18,304 nt of DNA from an uncultured Desulfuromonadales bacterium (lineage in GTDB: Bacteria > Desulfobacterota > Desulfuromonadia > Desulfuromonadales > Geopsychrobacteraceae): NCBI GenBank assembly GCA_947259685.1, contig CAMYNC010000113.1, positions 1 through 18,304 of the forward strand, in the 5' to 3' direction. Positions 6,888-13,549 of this stretch are shown here, piece after piece. A program made the translations under genes and the position numbers. Numbering within the stretch: the first letter of the stretch is position 1; the number at the start of each line of letters is the position of its first letter. Under the pieces are notes generated by a model. The model made no database searches and was not told the DNA's origin. It saw only the letters and a program-made list of their open reading frames with translations.

Positions 6888-7016
6888 TCAAGAATCTTCC
6901 AGGAGGCCAGTAACTGCAAAAGCCGAGCGCACCATAGGATCTATTTCCTTCGGCAGCTCGGCAATCTTTGTCCCAAGGTCTATCGCTTTCATGCCCCCCC
7001 ACAGAAGGATTGGCAT
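6888..7016 (-). CDS. Possible 42-residue small protein or gene fragment
   Basis: The frame runs from ATG 7016 to TGA at 6888. It opens MPILLWGGMKAIDLGTK and continues through LPKEIDPMVRSAFAVTGLLE, a composition that looks protein-like (mixed charged and hydrophobic residues) rather than random. There is no Shine-Dalgarno site, a stop lies four codons before the ATG, and no family is recognised. It may be the decayed end of a larger gene. Confidence is low. Confidence 0.2.
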   Translation of the reverse strand: MPILLWGGMKAIDLGTKIAELPKEIDPMVRSAFAVTGLLEDS

Positions 7017-7196
7017 TGTCGGGATTAGCTAATCTAGATTATTGTGATGTGTTTAACTTCTATCAGAAATTAATGAGACCTCAAGCCTTTGGCTGGACTT
7101 TCTTATTGAGTATTTCAAAAACACTGTTTGAACAGTAGGGGATAGTAGAGCCATAGAGATCCCGTAAAGCAGAACCCTGATCGAAGGGCGAATCTA

Positions 7197-7228
7197 CCAG
7201 GCACTCTCGATCGACCAAGAGTGCCTGG
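7197..7228 (+). terminator. Strong hairpin, terminator-like
   Basis: CCAGGCACTCT (7197-7207), a 10-nt loop, then AGAGTGCCTGG (7218-7228) make a perfect 11-bp stem. GG-TTTT-CC follows on the plus strand, a short and interrupted T-tract, so termination would be modest. No recognised gene lies upstream on the plus strand; it may end a small RNA or an eroded gene. Confidence 0.45.
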
Positions 7229-7295
7229 GGTTTTCCTAGATTGTGTTAAGAGATAAAAAGTCGGGGAGGTCAAAAATTACCGCAGACTGCCCAAT

Positions 7296-7463
7296 TTAGA
7301 ACACCTGTAGAACCTTACCCACCTCAGCTGTTTTTTTGCCGTTTTCTAGTTGCGACAAGAACTTGGTACCAATCCCAACCAGACCGGCAATTGTCTCCTG
7401 AAGTGCTCCTAGTCCGAGTCCTTTCTTCGGAATTTAATCAGCGACAAAGCGGATTGACCACAT
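7296..7463 (-). pseudogene. Frameshifted HipB-like XRE antitoxin remnant
   Basis: On the minus strand two frames together rebuild an XRE/HipB helix-turn-helix. One reads LSLIKFRRK and then hits a stop (DSD-stop). The other picks up with KKGLGLGALQETIAGLVGIG, then TKFLSQLENGKKTAEVGKVLQVF and a stop at 7296-7298. The order matches HipB-type antitoxins (FRRKxLGLTQ, then helix-turn-helix, then the LENGKxTAExGKVLQ signature), and the intact hipB nearby shows the same plan (KRKAQGLTQ, SEVERGKATAEIGKV). At least one frameshift separates the halves, and the product would also stop just after VLQVF. A start at ATG 7463 would give only nine codons before a stop. It is divergent from, and shares an upstream region with, the intact hipBA pair. 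No matching hipA lies beside it. Confidence 0.7.
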
Positions 7464-7468
7464 ATTTT

Positions 7469-7576
7469 TATCCCGAACGGGAAATCCAGATCAAAATTCT
7501 TCAGCCCAACCACTAATTATCCCGAACGATATAATATTCTTTACCAGCGACAATAATTTCGCTAATATTCCCGAAT
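7469..7576. promoter_or_regulatory. Three 49-bp-spaced CCCGAA sites, candidate HipB operators
   Basis: Three related sites lie upstream of hipBA: TATCCCGAACGGGA (7469-7482, with TCCCG-AA-CGGGA symmetry), TATCCCGAACGATA (7518-7531, TATC-6-GATA symmetry), and ATTCCCGAAT (7567-7576 region, ATTC-CC-GAAT symmetry). The CCCG core starts at 7472, 7521 and 7570, exactly 49 bp apart each time. Known E. coli HipB operators have the form TATCC-N8-GGATA, so TATCC-type dyads here fit autoregulation. The second site abuts a TATAAT box. Confidence 0.5.
7530..7535 (+). promoter_or_regulatory. Candidate -10 box of hipBA promoter
   Basis: A perfect TATAAT lies 75 bp before the hipB start and overlaps the second CCCGAA dyad, a position that would let bound HipB block RNA polymerase. 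No good -35 box is found 16-18 bp upstream, so the promoter is tentative. Confidence 0.4.
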
Positions 7577-7609
7577 GAAACAATTTTCTTATCAATGATT
7601 GGAGCGCTG

Positions 7610-7846
7610 ATGCCTGGACCTACCTCAGAGCAGATTCTGATCACCGACACTATTGACCTTGGGAAGATCCTGCGGAAAAAACGCAAAGCACAAGGGCTTA
7701 CTCAAGGAGGGGTGGCCGAACATTGCGGGCTGAGCCTGAGGTTTGTTTCGGAAGTTGAACGGGGGAAAGCGACGGCGGAAATCGGCAAAGTTATTTATCT
7801 ACTCAGAGCTGTCGGTGTCGATCTGTTCGCTGCGCCCAGGGTTTAA
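7610..7846 (+). CDS. hipB: HipB-like antitoxin, XRE helix-turn-helix
   Basis: A 78-residue protein if started at ATG 7610, which has GGAG five nt upstream. An ATG at 7595 would add five residues but has no Shine-Dalgarno site. It is built around one XRE/Cro-type helix-turn-helix: LGKILRKKRKAQGLTQGGVA, then HCGLSLRFVSEVERGKATAE, then IGKVIYLLRAVGVDL. Family knowledge: HipB dimers bind operators upstream of hipBA and hold the HipA kinase inactive, giving autorepression and toxin neutralisation. The hipA gene begins 3 bp after this stop. Three dyad sites upstream are plausible targets. The HTH glycine pair (TQGG) is slightly unusual, where TQxxLA is commoner. Confidence 0.88.
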   Translation: MPGPTSEQILITDTIDLGKILRKKRKAQGLTQGGVAEHCGLSLRFVSEVERGKATAEIGKVIYLLRAVGVDLFAAPRV

Positions 7847-7849
7847 ACG

Positions 7850-9112
7850 ATGAGCGAAGTTCTGAATGTCTATCGGAGCGATTTACAGGTTGGGGAACTT
7901 CTCAGAGTAGCTGCTGAAGGCTATGAGTTTCGCTACCGCCCAGACTATTTGAGTGATCCGGCAGCCCAGCCGCTTTCCCTTGCCCTGCCGCTGCAGCCGG
8001 AACCCTTCTCTAACGCTGCCAGCCGGGCTTTTTTCGCCAATCTGCTCCCTGAAGGCCAACTTCGTGATTATTATGCCCGCAAATTCCGTGCGTCGCCGGA
8101 GGATGATTTCGCCCTGTTAGAAGCTTTGGGAGGCGACTGTGCCGGAGCGGTATCGCTCTATCCTCATGAAAGCATGCTACCCCCTGCGACAACCGATCCT
8201 GAGTACCGACCGCTGACCAGCACCGAACAGGAACAGCTACTGGATGAAGCCTACGTGATGGACCCGACCTTTCTGGGAGCGGAAGAACGCATCAGGCTCT
8301 CCCTGGCGGGCATGCAGGACAAGCTACCGATTGCCATCATAGATGGGCAAATCTGCCTGCCGCTCGGCGGCGTTCCGAGCAGCCACATCTTAAAACCACA
8401 GAACCACCGCTTTCCCAATCTGGTTGAAAACGAGGCGCTCTGCATGGCGCTGGCGCGTGAAATGGGGCTGGAGGTTCCCGATACATCAATCCTGTCGGTC
8501 GGCGACCGGGCCTACATCGTTGCGCGCTATGATCGAACCACAGATGCACTGGGCCGCATCATCCGCCTGCATCAGGAAGATTTCTGCCAAGCCCTCGGCG
8601 TGCCACCGCGCCTGAAATATGAAATTAACGGCGGCCCCGGACATGCCAACTGCTTTAAGCTCATCACCCGTTGCAAAAATCCACTCACCGACCGGATCAA
8701 GCTTCTAGAGCTGACCTTTTTCAATCTGCTGATCGGCAACGCCGACGCACACGCAAAGAACTTCTCACTGCTTTATAGCACAAGTCATCACCCATCCCTG
8801 GCGCCCTGCTACGATCTGGTCTGTACCGCGATTTATGACCGCGTTGAAACCGAAATGGCAATGAAAATCGGCAACGCCTTTCATCCCCGTGATATCCGTC
8901 GCGAGGACTGGCAGGAGTTTGCCAGGCAGATCGGCGGCTCGGAAAATGCGGTGATTAAGCCACTCAGAAAGATGGCAGGATCGCTCCCCACCGTTGCAAC
9001 AAAGCTGACCAAAGAGTTGGAAAACCGCTACGGGCAGAATTCAATCTATTCAGCAATCGTTGATAAGATCAGCGAACGCGCCGCAACAATCTTGCGCTGC
9101 ACAGCCACATAG
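7850..9112 (+). CDS. hipA: HipA-like serine/threonine kinase toxin
   Basis: A 420-residue protein, close to E. coli HipA (440). An N-terminal HipA_N domain covers about residues 3-105 (FFANLLPEGQLRDYYARKF near 61-79). The kinase core follows: SLAGMQDKLP at 151-160, flexible loop GGVPSSHILKPQ at 173-184 with likely ATP lysine Lys182 and serines 177-178 near the usual autophosphorylation loop, HQEDFCQALG at 241-250, catalytic NADAHAKNFS at 297-306 (Asp299, Asn304), and metal-binding Asp322 in PCYDLV. All key residues are present, so the toxin looks active. Family knowledge: HipA phosphorylates aminoacyl-tRNA synthetases (GltX in E. coli), stalling growth and promoting persistence. It is co-transcribed with hipB (3-bp gap). 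No terminator is seen after it. Confidence 0.93.
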   Translation: MSEVLNVYRSDLQVGELLRVAAEGYEFRYRPDYLSDPAAQPLSLALPLQPEPFSNAASRAFFANLLPEGQLRDYYARKFRASPEDDFALLEALGGDCAGAVSLYPHESMLPPATTDPEYRPLTSTEQEQLLDEAYVMDPTFLGAEERIRLSLAGMQDKLPIAIIDGQICLPLGGVPSSHILKPQNHRFPNLVENEALCMALAREMGLEVPDTSILSVGDRAYIVARYDRTTDALGRIIRLHQEDFCQALGVPPRLKYEINGGPGHANCFKLITRCKNPLTDRIKLLELTFFNLLIGNADAHAKNFSLLYSTSHHPSLAPCYDLVCTAIYDRVETEMAMKIGNAFHPRDIRREDWQEFARQIGGSENAVIKPLRKMAGSLPTVATKLTKELENRYGQNSIYSAIVDKISERAATILRCTAT

Positions 9113-9129
9113 ATTCAAGCGATCTGAGT

Positions 9130-9362
9130 CCAACGCACCGCTGTGGACAAGTCAATCCGGAAGTTGTCGCCTGCAAAGCACCTTTTTCGAATAGTTTAGC
9201 TGGGTCGCACTGAACAATATCTTCAACCCTGCGGACCAGTTCTTCATTACGATTATTTTTATCCGCAATGATAACCTACAGAAGGCGTATCATGTCCGTA
9301 CGGGCATAATCTTGCCGGGCAGTGATCTTTGCCAGACGACTGTATATTGTGCCTTCCGGGTC
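9130..9362 (-). pseudogene. Decayed fragment resembling a ribbon-helix-helix antitoxin
   Basis: The minus-strand frame just after a TGA (9363-9365) reads DPEGTIYSRLAKITARQDYA-RTDMIRLL, then TAG (9276-9278), then VIIADKNNRNEELVRRVEDI and onward with no early stop. The first part resembles the PE-xxYSRLxKLAxRxxRSxSDLIRxAL pattern of CopG/RHH antitoxins. There is an internal stop, and the nearest ATG (9376) is in another frame, so this is not an intact gene. Family assignment is tentative; a relic of another regulator is possible. It fills most of the roughly 340-base gap between hipA and xth; nothing else was seen in that gap. Confidence 0.35.
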
Positions 9363-9451
9363 TCAGGAAAGGACATAAACCCTTTGAATTACTTAAATGT
9401 CGCGGATTGTCGTCGAAACAATTTCCCTGTTACTTTCAAATACTTGAAGGC

Positions 9452-10267
9452 CTAAATGCTAAACCCTGCCCAGATCGGACAGTGGTCAGACGGCTTTTCC
9501 ATCCCCCGTAGTTGATAGTCGATTCCCGTGCCGGAACAAAGCTCCATCAGCGGCCGGGTTGCCATCACCAGATCGATCCGCAGACCACGTTTGGGATCGG
9601 CCTCGAACCCGCGCGAGCGATAATCGAACCAGCTGAAGCGGTCGGCGACATCCGGGTTCTGCTCGCGGAAGCTGTCGATCAGTCCCCAGCCCTTGACCTT
9701 TGCGAGCCATTGCCGCTCTTCCGGCAGGAAACTGCACTTGCCGGTACGCAACCAGCGCTTGGCGTTGTCCGGACCGATACCGATATCGCAGTCCTGCGGG
9801 GAAATATTCATATCGCCGAGAACCACCAACAGTTCATTCGGGTCGGCTTCGCTTTCCAACCACTGCTGCAGGTTATCGTAAAAGGCCCGCTTGTTGGGAA
9901 ACTTCTCTGGATGTTCGCGGTTTTCCCCTTGCGGGAAATAGCCGTTGACCACCCGCAGCTGACGGCCATCAGCCAATTGGTGAGCGGTAATTATCAACCT
10001 TCGCTGGTGTTTGGGATCTTCTCCGGAGAAGCCTTTCTGTATTTCCTGCGGCTCCAGTTTAGAAAGGGTCGCCACACCATAATGGGCTTTCTGGCCATGA
10101 TAGACCACCTGGTAGCCCATGGCGGTGATCGTTTCCAGCGGAAATTCGCTGTCGTGGACCTTGGTTTCCTGCAGGCCGATAATATCCGGCTGATGTTGAT
10201 CGATCAGGGCCTGCAGCTGATGAAACCGCGCCCGCAAACCGTTGACATTAAAAGATACGATTTTCAC
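9452..10267 (-). CDS. xth: Exodeoxyribonuclease III
   Basis: A 271-residue protein started at GTG 10267, with GGAGC about four nt upstream; this matches the known N-terminus ([14 protein letters not shown]) and the E. coli length of 268. A longer frame from 10363 would overlap recQ and lacks any family support. The active site is complete: Asn7, Glu34 (LQETK), Tyr110 (NGYFPQG), Asp152 and Asn154 (LGDMN), Asp232 (LRIDLVMA), and Asp261-His262 (SDHCP). Family knowledge: it cleaves abasic sites and removes 3' blocking groups during base excision repair, with double-strand-specific 3'-5' exonuclease activity. It starts 19 bp after recQ, so the two repair genes are likely co-transcribed. No clear terminator follows. 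Confidence 0.95.
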   Translation of the reverse strand: MKIVSFNVNGLRARFHQLQALIDQHQPDIIGLQETKVHDSEFPLETITAMGYQVVYHGQKAHYGVATLSKLEPQEIQKGFSGEDPKHQRRLIITAHQLADGRQLRVVNGYFPQGENREHPEKFPNKRAFYDNLQQWLESEADPNELLVVLGDMNISPQDCDIGIGPDNAKRWLRTGKCSFLPEERQWLAKVKGWGLIDSFREQNPDVADRFSWFDYRSRGFEADPKRGLRIDLVMATRPLMELCSGTGIDYQLRGMEKPSDHCPIWAGFSI

Positions 10268-10286
10268 TACAGCTCCTTTTTCAGGG

Positions 10287-12113
10287 TTAACGGCAGAGAT
10301 AGCCAACAATCTCGGCGATGAACTCGGCGCCGTAACGCTGCAATTTGGTCTGCCCAACGCCATTCACCTGCAGCAGCGCCTCGTCATCGGTCGGCAGGGT
10401 CGCGGCCATCTCAGCGAGGCTGGCATCACCGAACACGACATAGGGCGGTACGCCATCGCGATCGGCAATCTGTTTGCGCAGGGCGCGCAACAGATTGAAG
10501 AGCTCCTGATCGTATTCCAGGCCGACAATCTTGCGCTCCGGCCTCTTTTTCCTGGCCGGCTTCACCCGCGGTCGGGTGATGGTCAGATCGCTATCGCCAC
10601 GCAGCAATGGCCGTGCCGCTTCGGTCAATTTCAGAACCGAATAGTTGGCGATATCCTGTTCCAGATAACCGTGATGGATCAGCTGGCGTAACAGATGATT
10701 CCAGTGGTCCTGATTCTGCTCCCGCCCGATGCCGTAGGTGGAGAGCTGGTCATGCCGTAGGTCGAAAATCCGCTGAGTCTTGGCCCCGCGAAGCACCTCG
10801 ATGACATGATTCATGCCAAACCGCTGGCCGACCCGATAGACACAGGACAGCGCCTTGCGGGCATCTTCGGTGGCATCGTAACGCTCCGGAGGATTAAGGC
10901 AAATATCGCAATTGCCGCAATCTGCTGCCTGAGTCTCGCCAAAATAGCCGAGCAGCGCCCGCCGCCGGCAAGCGCCAGATTCGGCAAAACCGACCATGGC
11001 ATTGAGCTTGTGGATTTCAATCCGGTTCTGTTCCGGGTTGCCACCTCTTTCGATCAAACCCCGGGAGATGGCGATATCTCCGTAGCCGAACAGCAACAGG
11101 GCTTCGGCCGGCAGACCATCGCGGCCGGCCCGGCCGGTCTCCTGATAGTAACTTTCAATATTTTTCGGCAGGTCATAATGAACCACAAAGCGCACATTCG
11201 GTTTATCGATCCCCATACCGAAGGCGACCGTGGCGACCACAATCTGCAGGTCATCACGCAGGAAGTCTTCCTGGACCTGCCGGCGCTCTTCAGCCGGCAA
11301 GCCGGCATGATAGGCGGCGGCGCGCAGACCATCCTGTTGCAACTTCAAAGCGACCTCAGATACCCGTTTACGACTCAAGCAGTAAACAATCCCGGCTTCG
11401 TCATGGCGGGAGCCAAGAAAGCTGCAGAGTTGCTGATAGGGCTTGGCTTTATCAATCACGGTATAGCGGATATTCGGTCGATCGAAGCTGGCGACCACCT
11501 CCCGGGCATTCTGCAGCTGCAGCCGCTGCAGGATATCCTGCCGGGTCTGTTTTTCTGCGGTGGCGGTCAAAGCGACCATCGGCACGGCAGGAAAGAGTTG
11601 GCGTAGCCGGCCTAGCTGGACGTATTCCGGGCGGAAATCATGCCCCCATTGGGAAACACAATGGGCTTCGTCGATGGCGAACAGAGCGACTTCAAGCGAG
11701 GCGAGCCGCTCAAGAAAGTCTGTACTCAGCAACCGTTCAGGTGCCACATAGAGCAGGTCCAACTGACCGGCATGCAGCTGGGCCAAAACCTGCCGCGCCT
11801 CGTGGGCGCCGAGGGCGGAATTATAGCAGGCAGCTTGAACACCATTGGCCTGCAGCGCATCAACCTGGTCTTTCATCAAGGAGATCAGTGGCGAAACCAC
11901 GATCGCCACCCCGGAAAGGTGCAAGGCGGGGATCTGATAACAGAGCGACTTTCCGCCACCGGTCGGCATCAGGACAAAAGCGTCCTCACCGCACAGCAGG
12001 CCATCAATAACTGGCCGCTGATGCTCACGAAAAGATTGGTAGCCGAAGACCTGCTGCAAGGATTGCAGGATCAAATCAGGTTGGTCGGTGGCCTTGTTAG
12101 TAAGAGGTGTCAT
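10287..12113 (-). CDS. recQ: ATP-dependent DNA helicase RecQ
   Basis: A 608-residue protein, essentially the size of E. coli RecQ (609). The superfamily 2 helicase core has Walker [13 protein letters not shown] (49-60), DEAH box [19 protein letters not shown] (146-164), TATAEK motif III (183-188), and motifs [13 protein letters not shown] and [12 protein letters not shown] (296-333). The zinc-binding cysteines are all there (Cys382, Cys399, Cys402, Cys405), followed by a winged-helix RQC domain. A basic linker (about 514-528) precedes the C-terminal HRDC domain (about 534-606, [11 protein letters not shown] and [16 protein letters not shown]). Family knowledge: it unwinds recombination and stalled-fork DNA. 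It lies 11 bp after the UbiD-like gene and 19 bp before xth. The start ATG 12113 has only a poor Shine-Dalgarno site, so translation may be coupled to the upstream gene. Confidence 0.97.
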   Translation of the reverse strand: MTPLTNKATDQPDLILQSLQQVFGYQSFREHQRPVIDGLLCGEDAFVLMPTGGGKSLCYQIPALHLSGVAIVVSPLISLMKDQVDALQANGVQAACYNSALGAHEARQVLAQLHAGQLDLLYVAPERLLSTDFLERLASLEVALFAIDEAHCVSQWGHDFRPEYVQLGRLRQLFPAVPMVALTATAEKQTRQDILQRLQLQNAREVVASFDRPNIRYTVIDKAKPYQQLCSFLGSRHDEAGIVYCLSRKRVSEVALKLQQDGLRAAAYHAGLPAEERRQVQEDFLRDDLQIVVATVAFGMGIDKPNVRFVVHYDLPKNIESYYQETGRAGRDGLPAEALLLFGYGDIAISRGLIERGGNPEQNRIEIHKLNAMVGFAESGACRRRALLGYFGETQAADCGNCDICLNPPERYDATEDARKALSCVYRVGQRFGMNHVIEVLRGAKTQRIFDLRHDQLSTYGIGREQNQDHWNHLLRQLIHHGYLEQDIANYSVLKLTEAARPLLRGDSDLTITRPRVKPARKKRPERKIVGLEYDQELFNLLRALRKQIADRDGVPPYVVFGDASLAEMAATLPTDDEALLQVNGVGQTKLQRYGAEFIAEIVGYLCR

Positions 12114-12124
12114 AGCAGGTGATT

Positions 12125-13462
12125 TTAAAGGTTATAGTCAGGGCTGCGACGACGCAGCAGCTCAATTGTTTGCTGATCTTCGCTGATCAGAAGTCCTGGG
12201 TCAACCCCAGTGGCATCGATGGCGGTCTTACCAGCCTCCTGGTAGATCCGCTCGGCTGAGAGCTGATTGATGGCCCGCCACCAACAACCGGCAAAATTTG
12301 CAATATCAATGTCCTCATCCAGCAGCAGCAGAAATTTAGCCCTCCGGAGTGGACTGCTCCGCCAGAGCTGTTCGATAAGCTCCCGGTTCTGTTTGCTGGA
12401 CTGTGGCTTTACTCTTAATAAAGCAGCGCCATGAAAAATCGTCTCCACTGGCATTCGCAGGTCTGAAATTTGTGGAAAATCAATCCGCAGCATCTCTCGA
12501 ATCAGTTCCTGATTAATACGCGCCAGCTGAACATTTTCGCTCGGTGGCGGACCAACCACCGTCACTGGCAACAGTGCATTTTCGCGCCGGCTGATGCCGG
12601 AGACTTGCATCAGCGGACAATCTTCGCGGCTGACATAGCTGCCGGTGTGATTACCGAAGGGCCCCTCTATGCACCGCTGATGAGGCAGGATTTCACCCTC
12701 AATCACCAACTCGGCATCGCTTGGCACGACAAGCGGTTGGCTTAGACATTCGCTGAAGCTGAGATTTGGATTAAATAGCGATTGGCAAAATTGAAATTCA
12801 TTACAGCCTTCCGGCAAGGGTGCCGCCGCAGCCCAGATCAAAGCAGGATCGGAGCCGAAAAACAGGCAGATCGGTAATGCTGAGTTGATTTTTTCTGCCG
12901 CCGCCAAATGTTCGGCCGCGCCTGAGCCTGGTGCAAAGTTAACCGCGAGCTGATTCTCGCCGCGGATTTGCGCCCGATACAGTCCCAGATTGGTAGCGCC
13001 AGTATCAGGATGACGGGTCACTGCCAGGGCTAAAGTGAAATATCGACCGCTTTCCCCAGGCCAACTCCGAATGGCAGGTAAGCGGGTCAGTTCCGTCACA
13101 TGGCTGGTAAACAGTGGTGGGTTACTTTCAGTGACTTGATCCGGCTGCCTGGCAAGGTGCTGTAGGCGCTGAGCAGCAGTTCCCTGGTAAGCTTGCAGCT
13201 GGCTGCGGAGGTTCCGGCCAAAGTCGGCGATCGATGCAGTCCTCAGTAAGGCCGCGACCCGCTGCTCTGAGCCGAACAGATTTGCAATCACTGGCAGATC
13301 GCTGCCGGTGACCTGTTTAAAAAGCAGAGCTTTACCGCCATCCGCTTGTTTAAATTCGCGGCGACACAGCGCGGCAATTTCAAGGTCAGCGGAAACAGAG
13401 ACCTGAAACCGTTGCAGCTGGCAAAGACCTTCCAATTGGGTTGTGAACTGTTGCAGATCCAT
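12125..13462 (-). CDS. UbiD-family (prenylated-FMN) decarboxylase
   Basis: A 445-residue UbiD-family protein, shorter than E. coli UbiD (497). The prFMN-binding and catalytic landmarks are ATNLGLYRAQIRG near 156-168 (Arg163 equivalent to the catalytic Arg) and IEGEILPHQRCIEGPFGNHT near 254-273 (Glu266). Where most members have EGPFGD/E, the last residue is Asn271, so one acid of the Arg-Glu-Asp/Glu set is missing. Family knowledge: members remove or add carboxyl groups on aromatic or alpha,beta-unsaturated acids with prFMN made by UbiX; quinone synthesis is the commonest role, and the substrate here cannot be told. No ubiX-like gene is in the window. It begins about 38 bp past the nuo terminator, so it needs its own promoter or read-through, and it is followed closely by recQ. 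Confidence 0.88.
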   Translation of the reverse strand: MDLQQFTTQLEGLCQLQRFQVSVSADLEIAALCRREFKQADGGKALLFKQVTGSDLPVIANLFGSEQRVAALLRTASIADFGRNLRSQLQAYQGTAAQRLQHLARQPDQVTESNPPLFTSHVTELTRLPAIRSWPGESGRYFTLALAVTRHPDTGATNLGLYRAQIRGENQLAVNFAPGSGAAEHLAAAEKINSALPICLFFGSDPALIWAAAAPLPEGCNEFQFCQSLFNPNLSFSECLSQPLVVPSDAELVIEGEILPHQRCIEGPFGNHTGSYVSREDCPLMQVSGISRRENALLPVTVVGPPPSENVQLARINQELIREMLRIDFPQISDLRMPVETIFHGAALLRVKPQSSKQNRELIEQLWRSSPLRRAKFLLLLDEDIDIANFAGCWWRAINQLSAERIYQEAGKTAIDATGVDPGLLISEDQQTIELLRRRSPDYNL

Positions 13463-13500
13463 GCCTGCAGTCTACCTGATCACTGGCTTTTGGATACAAA

Positions 13501-13531
13501 AAAAGGCCCTCTGGAAACCAGAGGGCCTTTT
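13501..13531 (-). terminator. Intrinsic terminator of the nuo operon
   Basis: AAAAGGCCCTCTGG (13501-13514), loop AAA, CCAGAGGGCCTTTT (13518-13531) form a perfect 14-bp stem. On the minus strand it is followed by a run of seven T residues counting the stem end, 19 bp after the nuoN stop. The symmetric A/T ends mean it could also act on the plus strand. It separates the nuo genes from the UbiD-like unit. Confidence 0.93.
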
Positions 13532-13549
13532 AAGATATTTCTTTGTGAC

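Larger units (their letters stand above)
6737..7594. other. Gene-poor accessory stretch between regulator and hipBA
   Basis: This roughly 860-base stretch has no intact gene that I can support. It contains an imperfect palindromic repeat near its left end (6819-6863), a possible 42-codon frame on the minus strand (6888-7016), a strong hairpin (7197-7228), a frameshifted antitoxin remnant (7296-7463, minus) and the hipBA control region (about 7469-7576). The mixture of decayed coding and repeats suggests repeated insertion and erosion. Confidence 0.6.

Noticed and set aside
6757..7002. 81-codon minus-strand frame spanning the palindromic repeat
   Set aside because: It reads through a palindromic element with no recognisable motif and overlaps another, more protein-like frame; no ribosome site.
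7130..7235. Identification as a cyclic-di-GMP (GEMM) riboswitch
   Set aside because: Only a weak AAAGC resemblance exists; the conserved first-stem and receptor elements are not found, and no gene follows at a suitable distance on the plus strand.
10268..10363. Extended 303-residue start for exonuclease III
   Set aside because: The extension overlaps the end of recQ and has no family similarity; GTG 10267 with a good ribosome site gives the canonical N-terminus.
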